Positions 34,400 to 46,918 of a DNA stretch of 64,000 bases are shown piece by piece. The notes under the pieces are model-generated. The model ran no database searches. It had not been told where the DNA came from and saw only the letters and a program-made list of their open reading frames with translations. The stretch lies in assembly GCA_964017185.1 (NCBI GenBank), contig OZ024869.1, forward strand, positions 71,952,315-72,016,314, written 5' to 3'. A program made the translations under genes and the position numbers. The stretch is from Rugalucina vietnamica. Its lineage: Eukaryota; Mollusca; Bivalvia; Lucinida; Lucinidae. The stretch's first letter is position 1, and the number at the start of each line of letters is the position of its first letter.

Positions 34400-34754
34400 A
34401 GCCGTTTCATATCAAATAAATAAAAAGTAAAGTAAGAACAGAGGACCAGGAATCGATACAATTAAATTCAAATTCCCAACATAGACACCAGGTATGAAAG
34501 AAAATATATAAAACACAATAAAAAAATTCCCGATAACACACACGAAGAGCAGAATGGAGCGGACTGGTGCAGTCGGTAGCACATCGGACTTTGGGCCGAG
34601 GGGTCCCCGGTTCGATCCCCGTCCGGGGCGTCGTCTGTTGTGGCCTTGAGCAAGTTACATTTCTACAGTGTACATATGTTCTTAAGATTGTCGCAATAAA
34701 AAGCTCTACATAGCTTATGTTAGTTGTTGAAATATGAAGCGACTTTAAATAAAG

Positions 34755-34790
<36 letters not shown>

Positions 34791-35180
34791 GAATGGCTAG
34801 CTCTTTCCCAGCAAGGTAGCCATCCGGCTACGTTTTAACCGAAACGAAAAGTAACGAGCACGACAGAGAGGCAGGCACAATAAACAGTAGTATATTGAAG
34901 CTGAACCACTTTTCCTGGGACTATACTACTGTTTATTGTGCCTGCCTCTCTGTCGTGCTCGTTGCCTTTCGTTTCGGTTGAAACAGCCGGATGGCTACTT
35001 TGTTTGGAAAAAGCTAGTCATTCTGCTCTTCGTGTGTGTTGTCGGAAAAAATGTTTCATTGTGTTTTATATAAATTTATTTTCTTTCCCATCTGGTGTCT
35101 ATGTTGTGACTTTAAATTTAATTGCATCGATTCCTGGTCACTCTACTCTTACTTTACTTTTTATTTAAAACTGAGATCCT
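34400..35180. mobile_element. Large foldback element with a SINE in its left arm
   Basis: Arms of about 260 bp face each other around a short loop near 34906-34922: AATAAACAGTAGTATA versus TATACTACTGTTTATT, CGTGCTCGTTGC versus its complement, and GGACCAGGAATCGAT versus ATCGATTCCTGGTC. The left arm is interrupted by the SINE at 34558-34789; the right arm is not. Confidence 0.85.
34558..34789 (+). mobile_element. tRNA-derived SINE with (ATT)n tail
   Basis: A-box-like TGGTGCAGTCGGTAGC, B box GGTTCGATCCCC, then a tail of about ten ATT units. The direct repeat AGAATGG flanks it at 34551-34557 and 34790-34796, a clear target-site duplication. Confidence 0.9.
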
Positions 35181-35569
35181 TTGCATTCCTGAAAAGGCCA
35201 CCATGTCACAACATGTTTGCCAAACAGCAGCTTCGTCATATTTCCGAAATTGTATCCATGGTCATAAGACGAAAAACAGGAACGACCACACAAATTTGCA
35301 TTAAATCTTTGTGGTAAACGTTGTGATGCAACAGTTCATAGAGTAACTGTTCAAAACGAATTTAAATTTACGAAAATAAATACATGTACAGTTATTTGTT
35401 TTAAGGTATGGAATTGGGAACATCGTAGTTAGTATTAAAATTCGGTCTCAATAAGTGAAAGAAGATCCTTGGATATTTGAAATAAGTAAGGTTTTAAGTA
35501 ACAAATCATTTGCATTTGCAAGAAAGTGGCCAACATGAGAAAACTAAGGGATCTCGGCTGCTGTTCAAC
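35181..35569. other. Intergenic, nothing recognised
   Basis: AT-rich; short open frames only. Confidence 0.4.
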
Positions 35570-35900
35570 CCAGAACACGGATAGAGATGAACCAGACAGA
35601 CGGCTTGATTGCAATTACGATGTCTCCTCATTGAACGGTTGTAAATTAATCAGTTCACAGGTAAAACATGTTTAAGTGACTGTTATATCGTCGATAATCG
35701 GTTATAGAGTGCGATGATCGATTGAAATCGATTAATTTTATTGAAACCATCGATAAACTCAAAACGATTGTCTAGTAGCGATAACCGTTAAAATAATCGA
35801 ATAGAAGTGACCATATTGTGGTGATCTGAATCTTGCTGAAGAATCAAGAAAGCGTAACACCAGGATTAAGATTTCCGTAAATTTACGATCTTATGATATG
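35570..35900 (+). promoter_or_regulatory. Conserved upstream module of homeobox paralogue 3
   Basis: GAGATGAACCAGACAGACGG, GATTGCAATTACGATGTC, TCAGTTCACAGGTAAAACAT, GTCGATAATCGGTTATAG, GATGATCGATTGAAATCG and the proximal GGATTAAGATTTCCGT occur in the same order as in the other modules. Confidence 0.75.
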
Positions 35901-35919
35901 GTCTTCGAGTAGAAAATTG

Positions 35920-35929
35920 GTATATATAT
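35920..35929 (+). promoter_or_regulatory. TATA box of homeobox paralogue 3
   Basis: AAAATTGGTATATATATCGA aligns with the TATA region of paralogues 1 and 2 and lies about 150 bp before the start codon. Confidence 0.65.
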
Positions 35930-36081
35930 CGAGCTCACTCTGCTGTTTCTTCACTCTCGCTTCAAATGAGCAAACACCAACATCAAGTCTGATATATTTG
36001 TGCTTTTTATTGCATAATTTTACTTTACAAAATCTTTATTTTTCGTGACAAGGATCTATATAAACGAGAGCAACAATTACA

Positions 36082-37636
36082 ATGGCTCACTTTCATCATG
36101 GTATCGCCTCTGATAGCATTATACAGGGAAGTTGGAATCCTTGTCTATACGCCTCTACGAATCCATATTCTTTGTATGCTTCAAGCGCTAGGTTGTCTCG
36201 CTACGGAGTTTCTGATGAGGGGTTTCCACACTATGCTAATGGTAACAGCGGAGTATCGAGTTCTTTGTTTAATGGCAACGTTTGGTATACCAATAACAGC
36301 CATCTTCAGACGCTAGGCCACGCTTATGAGTCAAACTGCGTTCCATCAGTTTCCATGGCAGCAATCACATCTGGACAACAAAACTTTGGAGAAGTGGCGA
36401 CTTCACTGACGGCATTGCAAATGGCAAGCGACTTTGCAGGATTCACGGAGGCTAGCAATCCAGCAAAATGCCACAAACCAGCCCATCCATTCTATTTGAG
36501 AAAGAGAGGTAACCCTGTGCCAGCCGAGGGAATGACAAGAACCAAAGACAAGTACAGAGTTGTCTATACTGAAAAACAACGGATTGGACTTGAAAAGGCG
36601 TTCAAAGATAACAAGTTTATCACGATGAAAGAGAAAAATGTCTTGTCAAAAGAACTGGACCTGTCAGAGAGACAAGTAAGGGGTTGTTTTATTATTTTTC
36701 ATCGATATTTCTCATTGGATCAATACTTGTTTATTATTTTGTTTGTTTTCCACCTTAATTGGTGGGGCGAGACTTGTGTCTGCTTTCTACTTTTTAAAAA
36801 TTCAAACAGCGTAAGGATAGTCCGATGTTCGATTATCGGCGACATAATAGTCATTAAAATGCCTTGGCGGTAGTTAAGAAACGACGGATTACATACACGT
36901 GCACTTGCAGTTAAGACTGTATCCAATGTAGACGAATAAACTATATAGATACACACACATGCATTTGGATCCACAATGCATTTAATGAAGTTTTATTTTG
37001 CATTTATATTCAGTTACACGGTTTGACGATCACATTTCATTATGTGTCATTAATATGCAGAAAGTATATCTGCACCGTAACTTGCAATCATTAAAGATGC
37101 ACAAAAACTGTGTTTAATAACACTCATGCTAAGTGTGTAAAGGTGCAAAAACTGTGTTTAATAACATTCGTGCTAAGAGTGTCAGTGTGTTGCTGAAGTA
37201 TGACATGGATTTACAGTTTTTCTATTTATTTTAGATCAAAATCTGGTTCCAAAACCGCCGTGCCAAGGAACGCCGACAGAGACGGAAAGCGGAAGTAGAA
37301 CAAGAAGACCACGTGATTAACAAAGAGCAAGAAAATGATTCACCAGACAGTCCGGATTCTGGAGACGTTTCAACCTTTCTTAATGCCAGAACATATGTCA
37401 CTCAGTTGTCTCCCGGGAACTATACCGAGGTACCGTCATTTGACGACGCCACAAAGAGCCAATGCCGTTATCAACAAAATGCCTCCTGCGTAAGCGCCAC
37501 TTCACCAGTGTTTTACCAAAGGCAAACCGAAAACTTTTCAACATCCCCTACGGACTGGAGTCAGAGAGGATTGTCGTTGACAAAATGTGATGTATCGCCA
37601 TTCGCAGCAAATCCAGATTTGATGTATAGATCATAG
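36082..37636 (+). CDS. Caudal (Cdx)-like homeobox protein, paralogue 3
   Basis: Two exons, 36082-36675 and 37235-37636, giving 331 residues. The homeodomain (residues 155-214) starts KDKYRVVYTEKQ and is again split after Gln44. Exon 2 opens IKIWFQNRRAKERRQRRKAE. Start MAHFHHGIASDS and the conserved blocks NPYSLYASSARLS, PFYLRKRGN (Leu where the others have Trp) and SLTKCDVSPFAANPD show common descent with paralogues 1 and 2. It is the most diverged of the three in the N-terminal half and lies on the opposite strand. Expected role: DNA-binding regulator. AATAAA at about 37848 may serve the transcript end. Confidence 0.88.
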
Positions 37637-38205
37637 ACATTTGAAGTATCAATTTATCAATGCTCATAATTATACTAATGCTCAAGAAACTAATGTGGCT
37701 TGATTTTGGCGCGAGCATTTCAGGTGTTACATGTATGAAATCTAAGCTTACTACTAAAAGTTTAGATTAAAAAAGAATACAAAAATGTTATTTTAGATGT
37801 ACATGTATATAGATCTATAGGATTGTTTATAAGATTAAGTTTTAATAAAAAATAGTACTTATACGGCTTTTGCAATTTTTTGTCGAAGGTAACGTAGTCT
37901 ATTCAGGCGAGAATTACATTTGTTGTTTTTGTATGTACTCAACAAATCATTCACTCTCTCACTACTTTAAGTTATTTTCTAATTGTATCGCCGATCCATA
38001 TCTTAGAACAGCATAGGGTCAGACTCTAGAGCGAGAGGTCGGCCGTGGGGTGTAAAATCTACTGAGAACCACTAGCAAGACATCTCGAGCACACAATAGT
38101 AGTCAAGGAATACAATGCATCAAAGAAGCGGTGGTCCCATCCCGATATGACCGATAATAAGCTAAGTTGACTTGGCGTAAAAAAGTTCATTTCTGAAAGT
38201 AATAT
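37637..38205. other. 3' flank and decayed SINE-like stretch
   Basis: After the 3'UTR of paralogue 3, a stretch at about 38010-38175 (AGCGAGAGGTCGGCCGTGGG, then CCCATCCCGATATGACCGA) looks like a decayed copy of the SINE at 18845. Confidence 0.45.
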
Positions 38206-38425
38206 GAGCCACCACATGGGAAAAACAACAATCTGCATAGGCGAAAACAAAGGCGCAGATCAGCTTCGCAGTGACTGCGAAGCTGCTCAATGCCTTTGTT
38301 TTTGCTACACGGATAGTACAGTTCCTCATCTTTCTAAATCTCTAACCATCTTCTGTGACTGTACAGCCCGGTTTGTGTCGGACCTGGTCGGCACCCAAAT
38401 TGTTGGTTTTCTCACGCACATGCTC
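38206..38425 (+). mobile_element. MITE family A
   Basis: Left end GAGCCACCACATGGG, hairpin CAGCTTCGCAGTGACTGCGA, right end ATGCTC, with ATAT on the left and ACAT on the right. Confidence 0.8.
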
Positions 38426-38986
38426 ACATAAAAGATGGGTAGTAGGGCATTGTGTCAATGTCTTGATTATTATTTTTGGCACTTTTTTCAAGATGAAAGA
38501 TAAACATACAAAAGTACGATATTGTCACTGGACATGCATTTGCTTTAAGACATAAACACAAATCTTGAATGTGTTGTAGAATCGCAGAGGCATAGCATGC
38601 GCCTTACAATATTATGGCAAATAAAGCGTAGGCAAGATAAATCAGGCCATATTTTGATAAGACAATGCGTAATATGACAACCACACGACTCAAATTTATG
38701 ATAATAAAATGTTAATTCAAATGCACTCTTATATTTTAATTGAAGTTGTAGATAAATTTAAGATAACATACGACGTGGATAGCAGCATCTTGAACTTATG
38801 TCGTACAGTGACCCAGTTTTTGTGATTCTTCACTTATGAGTTTTGAAAATGACTGAAAAATCCATTTTGAAAATCGCTTCAAGGAACAAATAAACGAATA
38901 GAGGAGTTGAATCTGATGACTGTTAGGAAGAACTGTAGGACAAACATTCAAAAAAGTGTTGTTTAATATTCCAAATTAAGCCAAAC

Positions 38987-40927
38987 ATGACGGAAACATT
39001 AGTGTGGGAGGACTACTTGACAGTAGGACTGTACTTTGCCGTCGTTTTAGCTGTTGGATTATGGGTAAAGTGGCCATTTTGTATTTATTTTGTTTAAACA
39101 ACCCCTCCCCCATTTTTAATAAATTTGTTAAATCACGTTATATGGCGCGCGCGCACGTGTGTGTGTATGTGTGTCAAACAGAGCGCCGCATTCCGTATAT
39201 ATGACATGTACACCGTGTGTATCCCAGAAGAAGATAAGTGCAACTTCTTGATGACTTGAGAAATGGAATTTCTGTTGCATATCGCCACGTCTCGACAGGT
39301 TCTCTATAGACAACCCGAAATAAAACTTTAGTGAATAAATATACTGACGTCAATAAAAAAACGCCTCATCGAAAAATGTTGCACAACTTGGCCAATAGAT
39401 ACACAGTATGAACGAAATTTGCATTTTCCTTACTTTAACGTTCTCTCTCATGGTGTAGCATAAACCGAATTTGGTTATAGACCTACAATTTCTACGGCCT
39501 CTAGAAAAAAAGTTTTGATGGCATTTTTCGTTAATGCTCGGCATCCATGCTAGAAATGTTCTTTGGGGTATGACAAAGTGTCCCAGGGCGGATGCCGCGT
39601 CTGAAACTTCGAATTAAGGTCACGGTAAGGTCAAAGGTCAACTAGGTGCATTTCCGTTCTAAAATATCTTGTTTTATTTTCTAATTTGTCACAAATGATT
39701 TATTTATCAGCCTAACTATGCTTTATACGCTAAAAACCTGACACACAGTAATAGAAATAATGAACAGAAGAATTTGAGCAATATACTATGATGGGATAGA
39801 TGCAAGTACAGCTTTTGCAAAAAACAATCAGTTCAGAGTTGATTACACAGTCTATGTAGTACGTTTTTGTTGTCATATATTTCAGATCCACTTTTCTTTA
39901 CAAATTTAAATGCAAGTATGGTATATTTAGAAGCCCCAATGCTCTTTCCTAGTAATACCAACACATAGCCGCACCACCGTAAATAATACGCTAAAAATAC
40001 TACACTTAAAACAATTTGTATTGTTGATATATATAAAACGTTCTAATTTATTGCAAATGAACATACCCTGTGGACTAAGTTGACCAGCTTTGAAACCCAA
40101 AGGACAATTTTTTCATGGATTTCCAATCGTTCATTGGGACCCCCGAAATGCAAAGCATTTTTTCTCAATGATAAACACATTTGCACTATGAAAAATGCAT
40201 GATTTCCATGACAACCATTAAATTGACTCATAAGCATGGGGGTATACCTACAAAATTTATCATATCTCTGCTATTACTAGACCTAGACCACTGAATCTGG
40301 TCTCAGATTAAAACTGAGGCATAGTCCTTTGATCATTTGCTAAGTAATGTAAATTATCTAATTTGTATATTCATGAATTTTAATGAAAACATTACAAATG
40401 GCTTAGAATTGTTAAAAACCCATGAATAAACCAATTCTATGCATAAATTATGATTATGACACTTTGTTATTGCACCAGTAATACAATATGACAAACGTAT
40501 TGATGTCATGGGAATATATGATAATTAACTCATTTGTATGTTCATGAATATTAATTAAAATGTTGAACATCGGGGGAATCAAGGGGGGAAACTATTACCG
40601 TTTAAGGGTTTGGAGTAGGTTATATAGATCATTTTTGCACTTTAGGACAAAGTCTTATGACTGACAGTTTGGTCAGACGGACCACCTTAATGTCATAGAA
40701 TATTGGCCTCAAAAATGAACACATTAGTATGTATGATGTAAAATTACATAGTTTCCACGCCCATCCCTATAAGGTGATTTTAAAGTATAGGATGAACTTA
40801 CAAACACACCTATATCCCACGAATTATATGCTCTAAGGTATTTGGATCGGTCTTATAGTAAAGCATGGGCATAGCAACTTATTATAAATACATGAGATAT
40901 AACTTGCTTATTAATGAATATTAACAA

Positions 40928-40979
<52 letters not shown>

Positions 40980-43900
40980 GGAGAAAAAATGTGAAAAAGA
41001 TAGGGAGTATACAAACCAAATCACTTGCATCAGAGCTGACAATAAATCTAGGATACTGAAAGAAGTATCAAATGAATGCTATGGCAATCGCACTGGTCTG
41101 GTAATAGAATAATCTGATCTTCTCATGAATATTAATGAAAAAAAATAGAAAAAAGAGATAAAAAAGGACAAATTAAACAGATAAACATACAAAATGACTT
41201 GTATCTCGGTAACCAAAAGCGCTAACTAAGGTGCTGAAAATGGTATCAAATGGTTGTTTGGGCAATACTTTAACCACCCTGTACTAAAATATATGTCATT
41301 GGATTTTTTTGTCATTACCAAATACAATCTTTAGAAAGTGGAGTAAAATGCGAAAGAATTAAGACGGAAACCATGTAAAAACCATGTATCTTGCTTACTG
41401 ATAGACATAGAAGGCTGTAATTGAAATCAAATGATTACTTGGACAATGTTCTATACTCATGCAATCAGATATATAAATTATTAGATATTTTTGTTGTATG
41501 GATATGAATGGGAACTTTATAGATTAGAAAAAGAATATCCCGAAAAATGAAGAGGGTATATCAACAAAATAACTTATACACATGTATCTAGGCTGCCAAT
41601 ACCTTTAAAGCCCTGAAAATGGTACCAATAGAATGCTGGTACAATGCACTATTGCCATATTGTCTTGCGTAGTCTTATAGATAAGCCATATTTTATTGAT
41701 TGTTGTGAATACTAAGTAAACACTCGAAAAATCATGAAAATAATAGAAAATTAAAGGTTGTGTTCCAATAAAATTGCCAGTCTTGGTTGCCAATATATAT
41801 GTTTTAAAAATCTGAACAAAGGCAATAAAGCATTCTCCTAGCAATTATTTGATGGCACTTTGAGCTTTCTAGGTCGAGATATATGGGGTTTTAATGGTAT
41901 AGCCCATTATTATTTAGTGATTGTTCTCTAAATATATCTTTCTAATATTCATACTACAAAAATATCAAAATATTTATATACCTAGATTATTTAGATTATT
42001 ATTTAGATAACAAAAATTATAGAACATTGTCCTAGCAATCAGTTGATACCATTTTCAGCACTTTAAGGCTTTTGGTTGCCGAGATACAAGTCATTTTGTA
42101 GGATTACCCGTTTAATTTTTTAATTTTTATTTCCTATTTCTAAAGTTTTCATTAATATTCATGAGACTGAAGATTAGATTGTTCTTGCATCAGACTTGCG
42201 GGTGATAGTTTGTTTCCCTAGCATTCATTTTATACCATTTTCAGCATCCTAGGTTTATCTTCAGCCCTGGTACAAGTGATTTTTGTACGTATATCCCCTA
42301 TTTTTCTATGATTTTTCTCTAATTTCATATGTCTTTTTTATTATTAATTCATGAATAAGCAAGTTCAATGGTTTGAATATTAGGTATTTATGTAAAATTA
42401 CAATGTCCATGCATTACTGTCAGACCAGACCAATCATAGTATATTAGCGCACACTGTTTTGGAATATGAGTATTTTTTTTATAAGAACAGCCAATTCTTT
42501 TTAATCACATTAGGAGTGGGCGTAAAAAATGTGTTATTTTACACCATGCCAATGTGTTCGTTGTTGGACAATGTGGGCATTTATGACAAGGTTTATTACA
42601 CAAGCAGGACTTATATTTCCCAAATGATACCATAAGTGCATTGAAAATGACATAACAACTTTGTAGGATCAGGTTGTATCAAGTTTAGTTGTAGCATTTT
42701 CTTTTGTATTGACACAGTGCGATTTTAGTTCAAACCTGGGGTGCTTATTAGCACAAATACGGTATGTTTACTACTTTAAACAAACGTAAATGTCAATCCT
42801 CAGCCCTCTGCATAAAACTATGTCTATTTACAATTGTTTCATTCATAATTAAATTAACAAATTGAGTTAAAGAAAGGAAGTGGTTATATGTGTAAGCATT
42901 TTCAGCATATTTGCACCAGTTTGACCTCTGACCTTTCTGTGTATTAACCCATGTGTCAATTTGATCCTTGTGGCAAGCTTCTGGGTCATTCTGTATGGAC
43001 TATCAGTTGTTTTATAACATTTTCGTGACAAAAAAGTACATATATTATGAAATTATGTTGATTTTTCTTACAAAATGCACTCAGTTGACCTTTGACCTCA
43101 CTGTGACCTTAAAACGCAAATTCACGCTTGGCATCCGGCACTATGTTGTTTGTAACTCTAGCTTGGATGCATAGCATTAACAAAAAATGCCATCATGGGT
43201 CATCGTAGGCATCAAGCATGGCCGACTATTAAGATGCGCGTGACTTTTCTCAAAACTTGTGTGGATGGCACCATTTTGTTTTTAAAATTGCATCCTGACG
43301 TCATGATACACACGTTATTGACGTGAAAATTCGTGACACCATGCAAAGTCGTTTTACAGACTCAAGAACATCAAAAGTTTGAAAAGTAACATTACCGGAC
43401 TACGTGAAGTTGATATACTGAATTTTAACATAGGGACTTTTCACAAGAAAAGAAACAGACGGAACGAAAAGAAAAAATGACACTGCTCGATTTCTGGCGT
43501 CTGAAGCGACTCCATAGTCCGGGAACATCTTTTACTTTGGTATAAGATTCCCTCTGTTGATTTTTGTTACCATAGCACTTTCGCTGAAGTTTCTATAGCA
43601 AAATCATTTCAGACGTCGACGTCTCTTATGCTTACGAGTTCTAAAGATGAAACATTTTCAAAAGCGATGCCGTCATATTTGGATGCACACCATAAGTCTA
43701 TTTTCGTAACGTAGTGGCATTATAAAAGCAGAGATAGGAGCAATGGTATTTTGAGGCTTATTTCACTAGACGTCAAAATCATGTTATTCGTAAAGACGTT
43801 CGTTTCGCCTTGAAAGGCAGGGAAAGTAACAATAGAAACCAGTCTTTGTCAAATAACCATGCCACGATAGCCTTTGAAAACACTTTTGACCATTTTGACG

Positions 43901-46879
43901 GCGATTACCATTTAAGCATTGATCATTTGCTGCAGTTATATAACTCTGATAGAAGAACGAATTCGGTTTTCAATGTGTTTCAACAACATATGGTGACGTA
44001 TGGATATCCCACTCTACGGGTTATGCGCTGGTATTGCAAGGAGACTTTCAGTAATCGAACGAAGTGATGCCTGATAGACCGGTTCATAAATGCAAGAGGT
44101 GTATGTTTTCAAGGGCATGCCATTTTTCAAGCAGCTGTCTAAATAATTTCATTTCAGCATTTCCGAATGCGTAAAAAGTTAACAAAAGATATTATCAATA
44201 CATTCAATAAATAAAATTGTTAATTTTGGCAGTATGACGTGTCAAACTTGACTGAGGCGTTTTTTGTTGACGTCAGTATACGACACATGATATATTTTGT
44301 TCTTTTTCAGTCAACTTTTCGGCAAAACAGAGGCAGTACAACTGGTTATTTCCTGGCAGGAAAGAATATGCTATGGCTTCCGGTAAGTAGTGACATCATA
44401 ATTACCCGTAAGAAATAGTTGAACACCGTATACCACATACGAGCGCTTATATTGACAGTTACAGATAGATAAATGGAACGTTGAGGGAATGGCACAATAA
44501 AATACCATGCAGTCTGTTCAGGACTTTCTCTTAAATGTTTCTGTTTTCTAAATGTGTAAATGTTGTTTCTGTTTGCAACAATGCCTCTATAGGTTAAGAT
44601 AAGTGATGTTATTGTTTTGTGGCACTCTTTGGGCTGTCCATATGATTGTTAATATGAAATAAAGGCACGCTGCCTTATCTGCAAACACACACGGAAAACC
44701 GTATGCTGGGATTTTTTGTCAATAAGTGTATCCAGCTATCCATTTTAGTAGACCTGAGTAAGTAGACCTTGTAGGTAAACCCAGGTAGGTAGATCTTGGT
44801 AAGTAGACCTTGGTAGGTAGACCTAGGTAAGTAGACCTAGGTAAGTAGACCCCGGACGTAGACCTTGGTAAGTAGACATAGTAGGTAGACCCAGGTAAGT
44901 AGACCTAGGTAGGTAGACCTTGGGAAGTAGACCTAGGTAGGTAGACCTAGGTAAGTAGACTTTGGTAAGTAGACATAGATAGGTATGTATACCTTGGTAA
45001 GTAGACCTAGGTAGGTAGACCTAGGTAAGTAAACCTTGGTAAGTAGACGTAGATAGGTAGACCTTGGTAGGTAGAAATAGGTTAGTAGACATTGGAAGTA
45101 GACTTAGTATGTAGGTTTTGGTAGGTAGACCTTGGTAGGTAGACCTTGGTAAGTAGATATTGGTTAATAGACCTAGTAGGTAGACTTTGGTAAGTAGACC
45201 TAGGTGGGTAGACCTTGGTAAGTAGACTTGGTAAGTAGACCATAGAAGGTAGACCTTGGTAAGTAGACCTTGTAGGAAGACCTTGGTAAGTAGACCCCCG
45301 GAAGTAAGACCTTGGTAAGTAGACCTAGTTCGATAGACTAAGGTAAGTAGACCTAGGTAGATAAACCTTGGTAAGTAGACCTAGGTATGTAGACATTGGA
45401 AGTAGACCTAGGTATGTAGACCTTGGTAACTTGACCTTGGTAAGTAGACCTAGATAAATAGACCTTGGAAGGTAGACCTAGATAGGTAGACTAAGACATA
45501 GGTAAGTAAACCTAGGAAAGGGAACCTTGGTAAGTAGACCCAGGTAGATAAACCTTGGTTAGTAGACTTAGGTAGGTAGACCTTGGAAAGTAGACCTAGG
45601 TAGGTAGACCTAGGTTGGTAGACCTAGTTAGGTAGGTAGACCTTGGTAGGCAGGTAGACCTTGGTAGTTAGGTAGACCTAGTTAGGTTTTTAGGTAGACC
45701 TAGGTAGGTAGCTCCCTTAAATGTTTTCCTTCTGTTCCTTCAAACCTCAAATATTGTCCCCCAAAAATAACCAGGCACGCTATTCACGGCGTAATTTCCG
45801 TCTGTTCGAAACGTCTCGATAATTTCGCCGGTTACCTGCTTTAAAGAGCAGTCACACATCAGCGTATAAGTGAAACGCGCGCCGGGCGTGTTGAAAAAAT
45901 AGCAAAATTCCTCACACGCCAGACGCACGTCGGAAACACGTTCAAAACTCGCTACAAGCGCGTTGGGTACGCTTGGTGTACGTCCGGCGCGCGTCGCTGT
46001 ACGTCGCTAAAAGTCGCTGGGACGTATCACAACCGTTCTCCAAAACTTTGAAATTTTTTATACGTCCGGCACACGCCCCAGTTGCGCGCTAATGTGTGAC
46101 TGCTAAAGCGTGTTAAAGGAACAAATTAATTTTTATACGCCCAAAGTCTTCAGCGTGTTGAGATTTTTCATACGCCCGGCGTGCGTTTGGGTTATACGCT
46201 ACAGTGTGACTGCTGTTTTAGGTACACCTCGCAGGCGCTTGTTTTTTCGAGCGTTTATTGCCTTGTTGACTGGTTTGCTATAATACGAGGATTTTAACGG
46301 TGTAATTTCGAAAAACCAATCTTCATCGTCGTCTGCATTTGTAAATTGTGTATTTATCTTTTATTTTTACATTTTGGAAACAAATATGATCTGAAATAGG
46401 ATATATTGAAATATGTTTGACAAAGAAAAATGTTCAGCCGAAAAAAGAAAAAGAAAGTACAAATTTCCCGACATCTGAACGACACATTGTCTGCGCATGC
46501 CCATATTCTTCAGGACAAAAATGTCTGCGCCCTAACATTAATGGCCGCCTAACCGTCGGTTTTGTTCGGTAAGGTATGTAGATTTTTTATTCTAAATTTC
46601 TTACGTGCGTTTATCGTTAAGCAAACACACATGTGTGTTTGCTATTATATATGCTTTTATAATTTTGCACGGTCACCAATACCAGATCATTCTGAAAACG
46701 GACATAATTATTTGCTAATTTTCCATAGACTAAATTATATTTCATGTTTATAAGAACAAAATGACCCTGGCTCTTCTTGTCCACATACATGTAAATTCAT
46801 GATTTTGGTGTCAACTGAAAGTTAAATGAATAAAGCAATAACCAAAGGTAATTTTATGAAGTTTCAGCAGTGCACAGCC

Positions 46880-46918
<39 letters not shown>

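Noticed and set aside
43810-44067. 85-codon open frame in the foldback element, considered as a transposase remnant
   Set aside because: No recognisable catalytic or DNA-binding motif.
44755-45715. CRISPR-like regular repeat
   Set aside because: Units are contiguous and imperfect with no unique spacers; it is a minisatellite in an animal intron.
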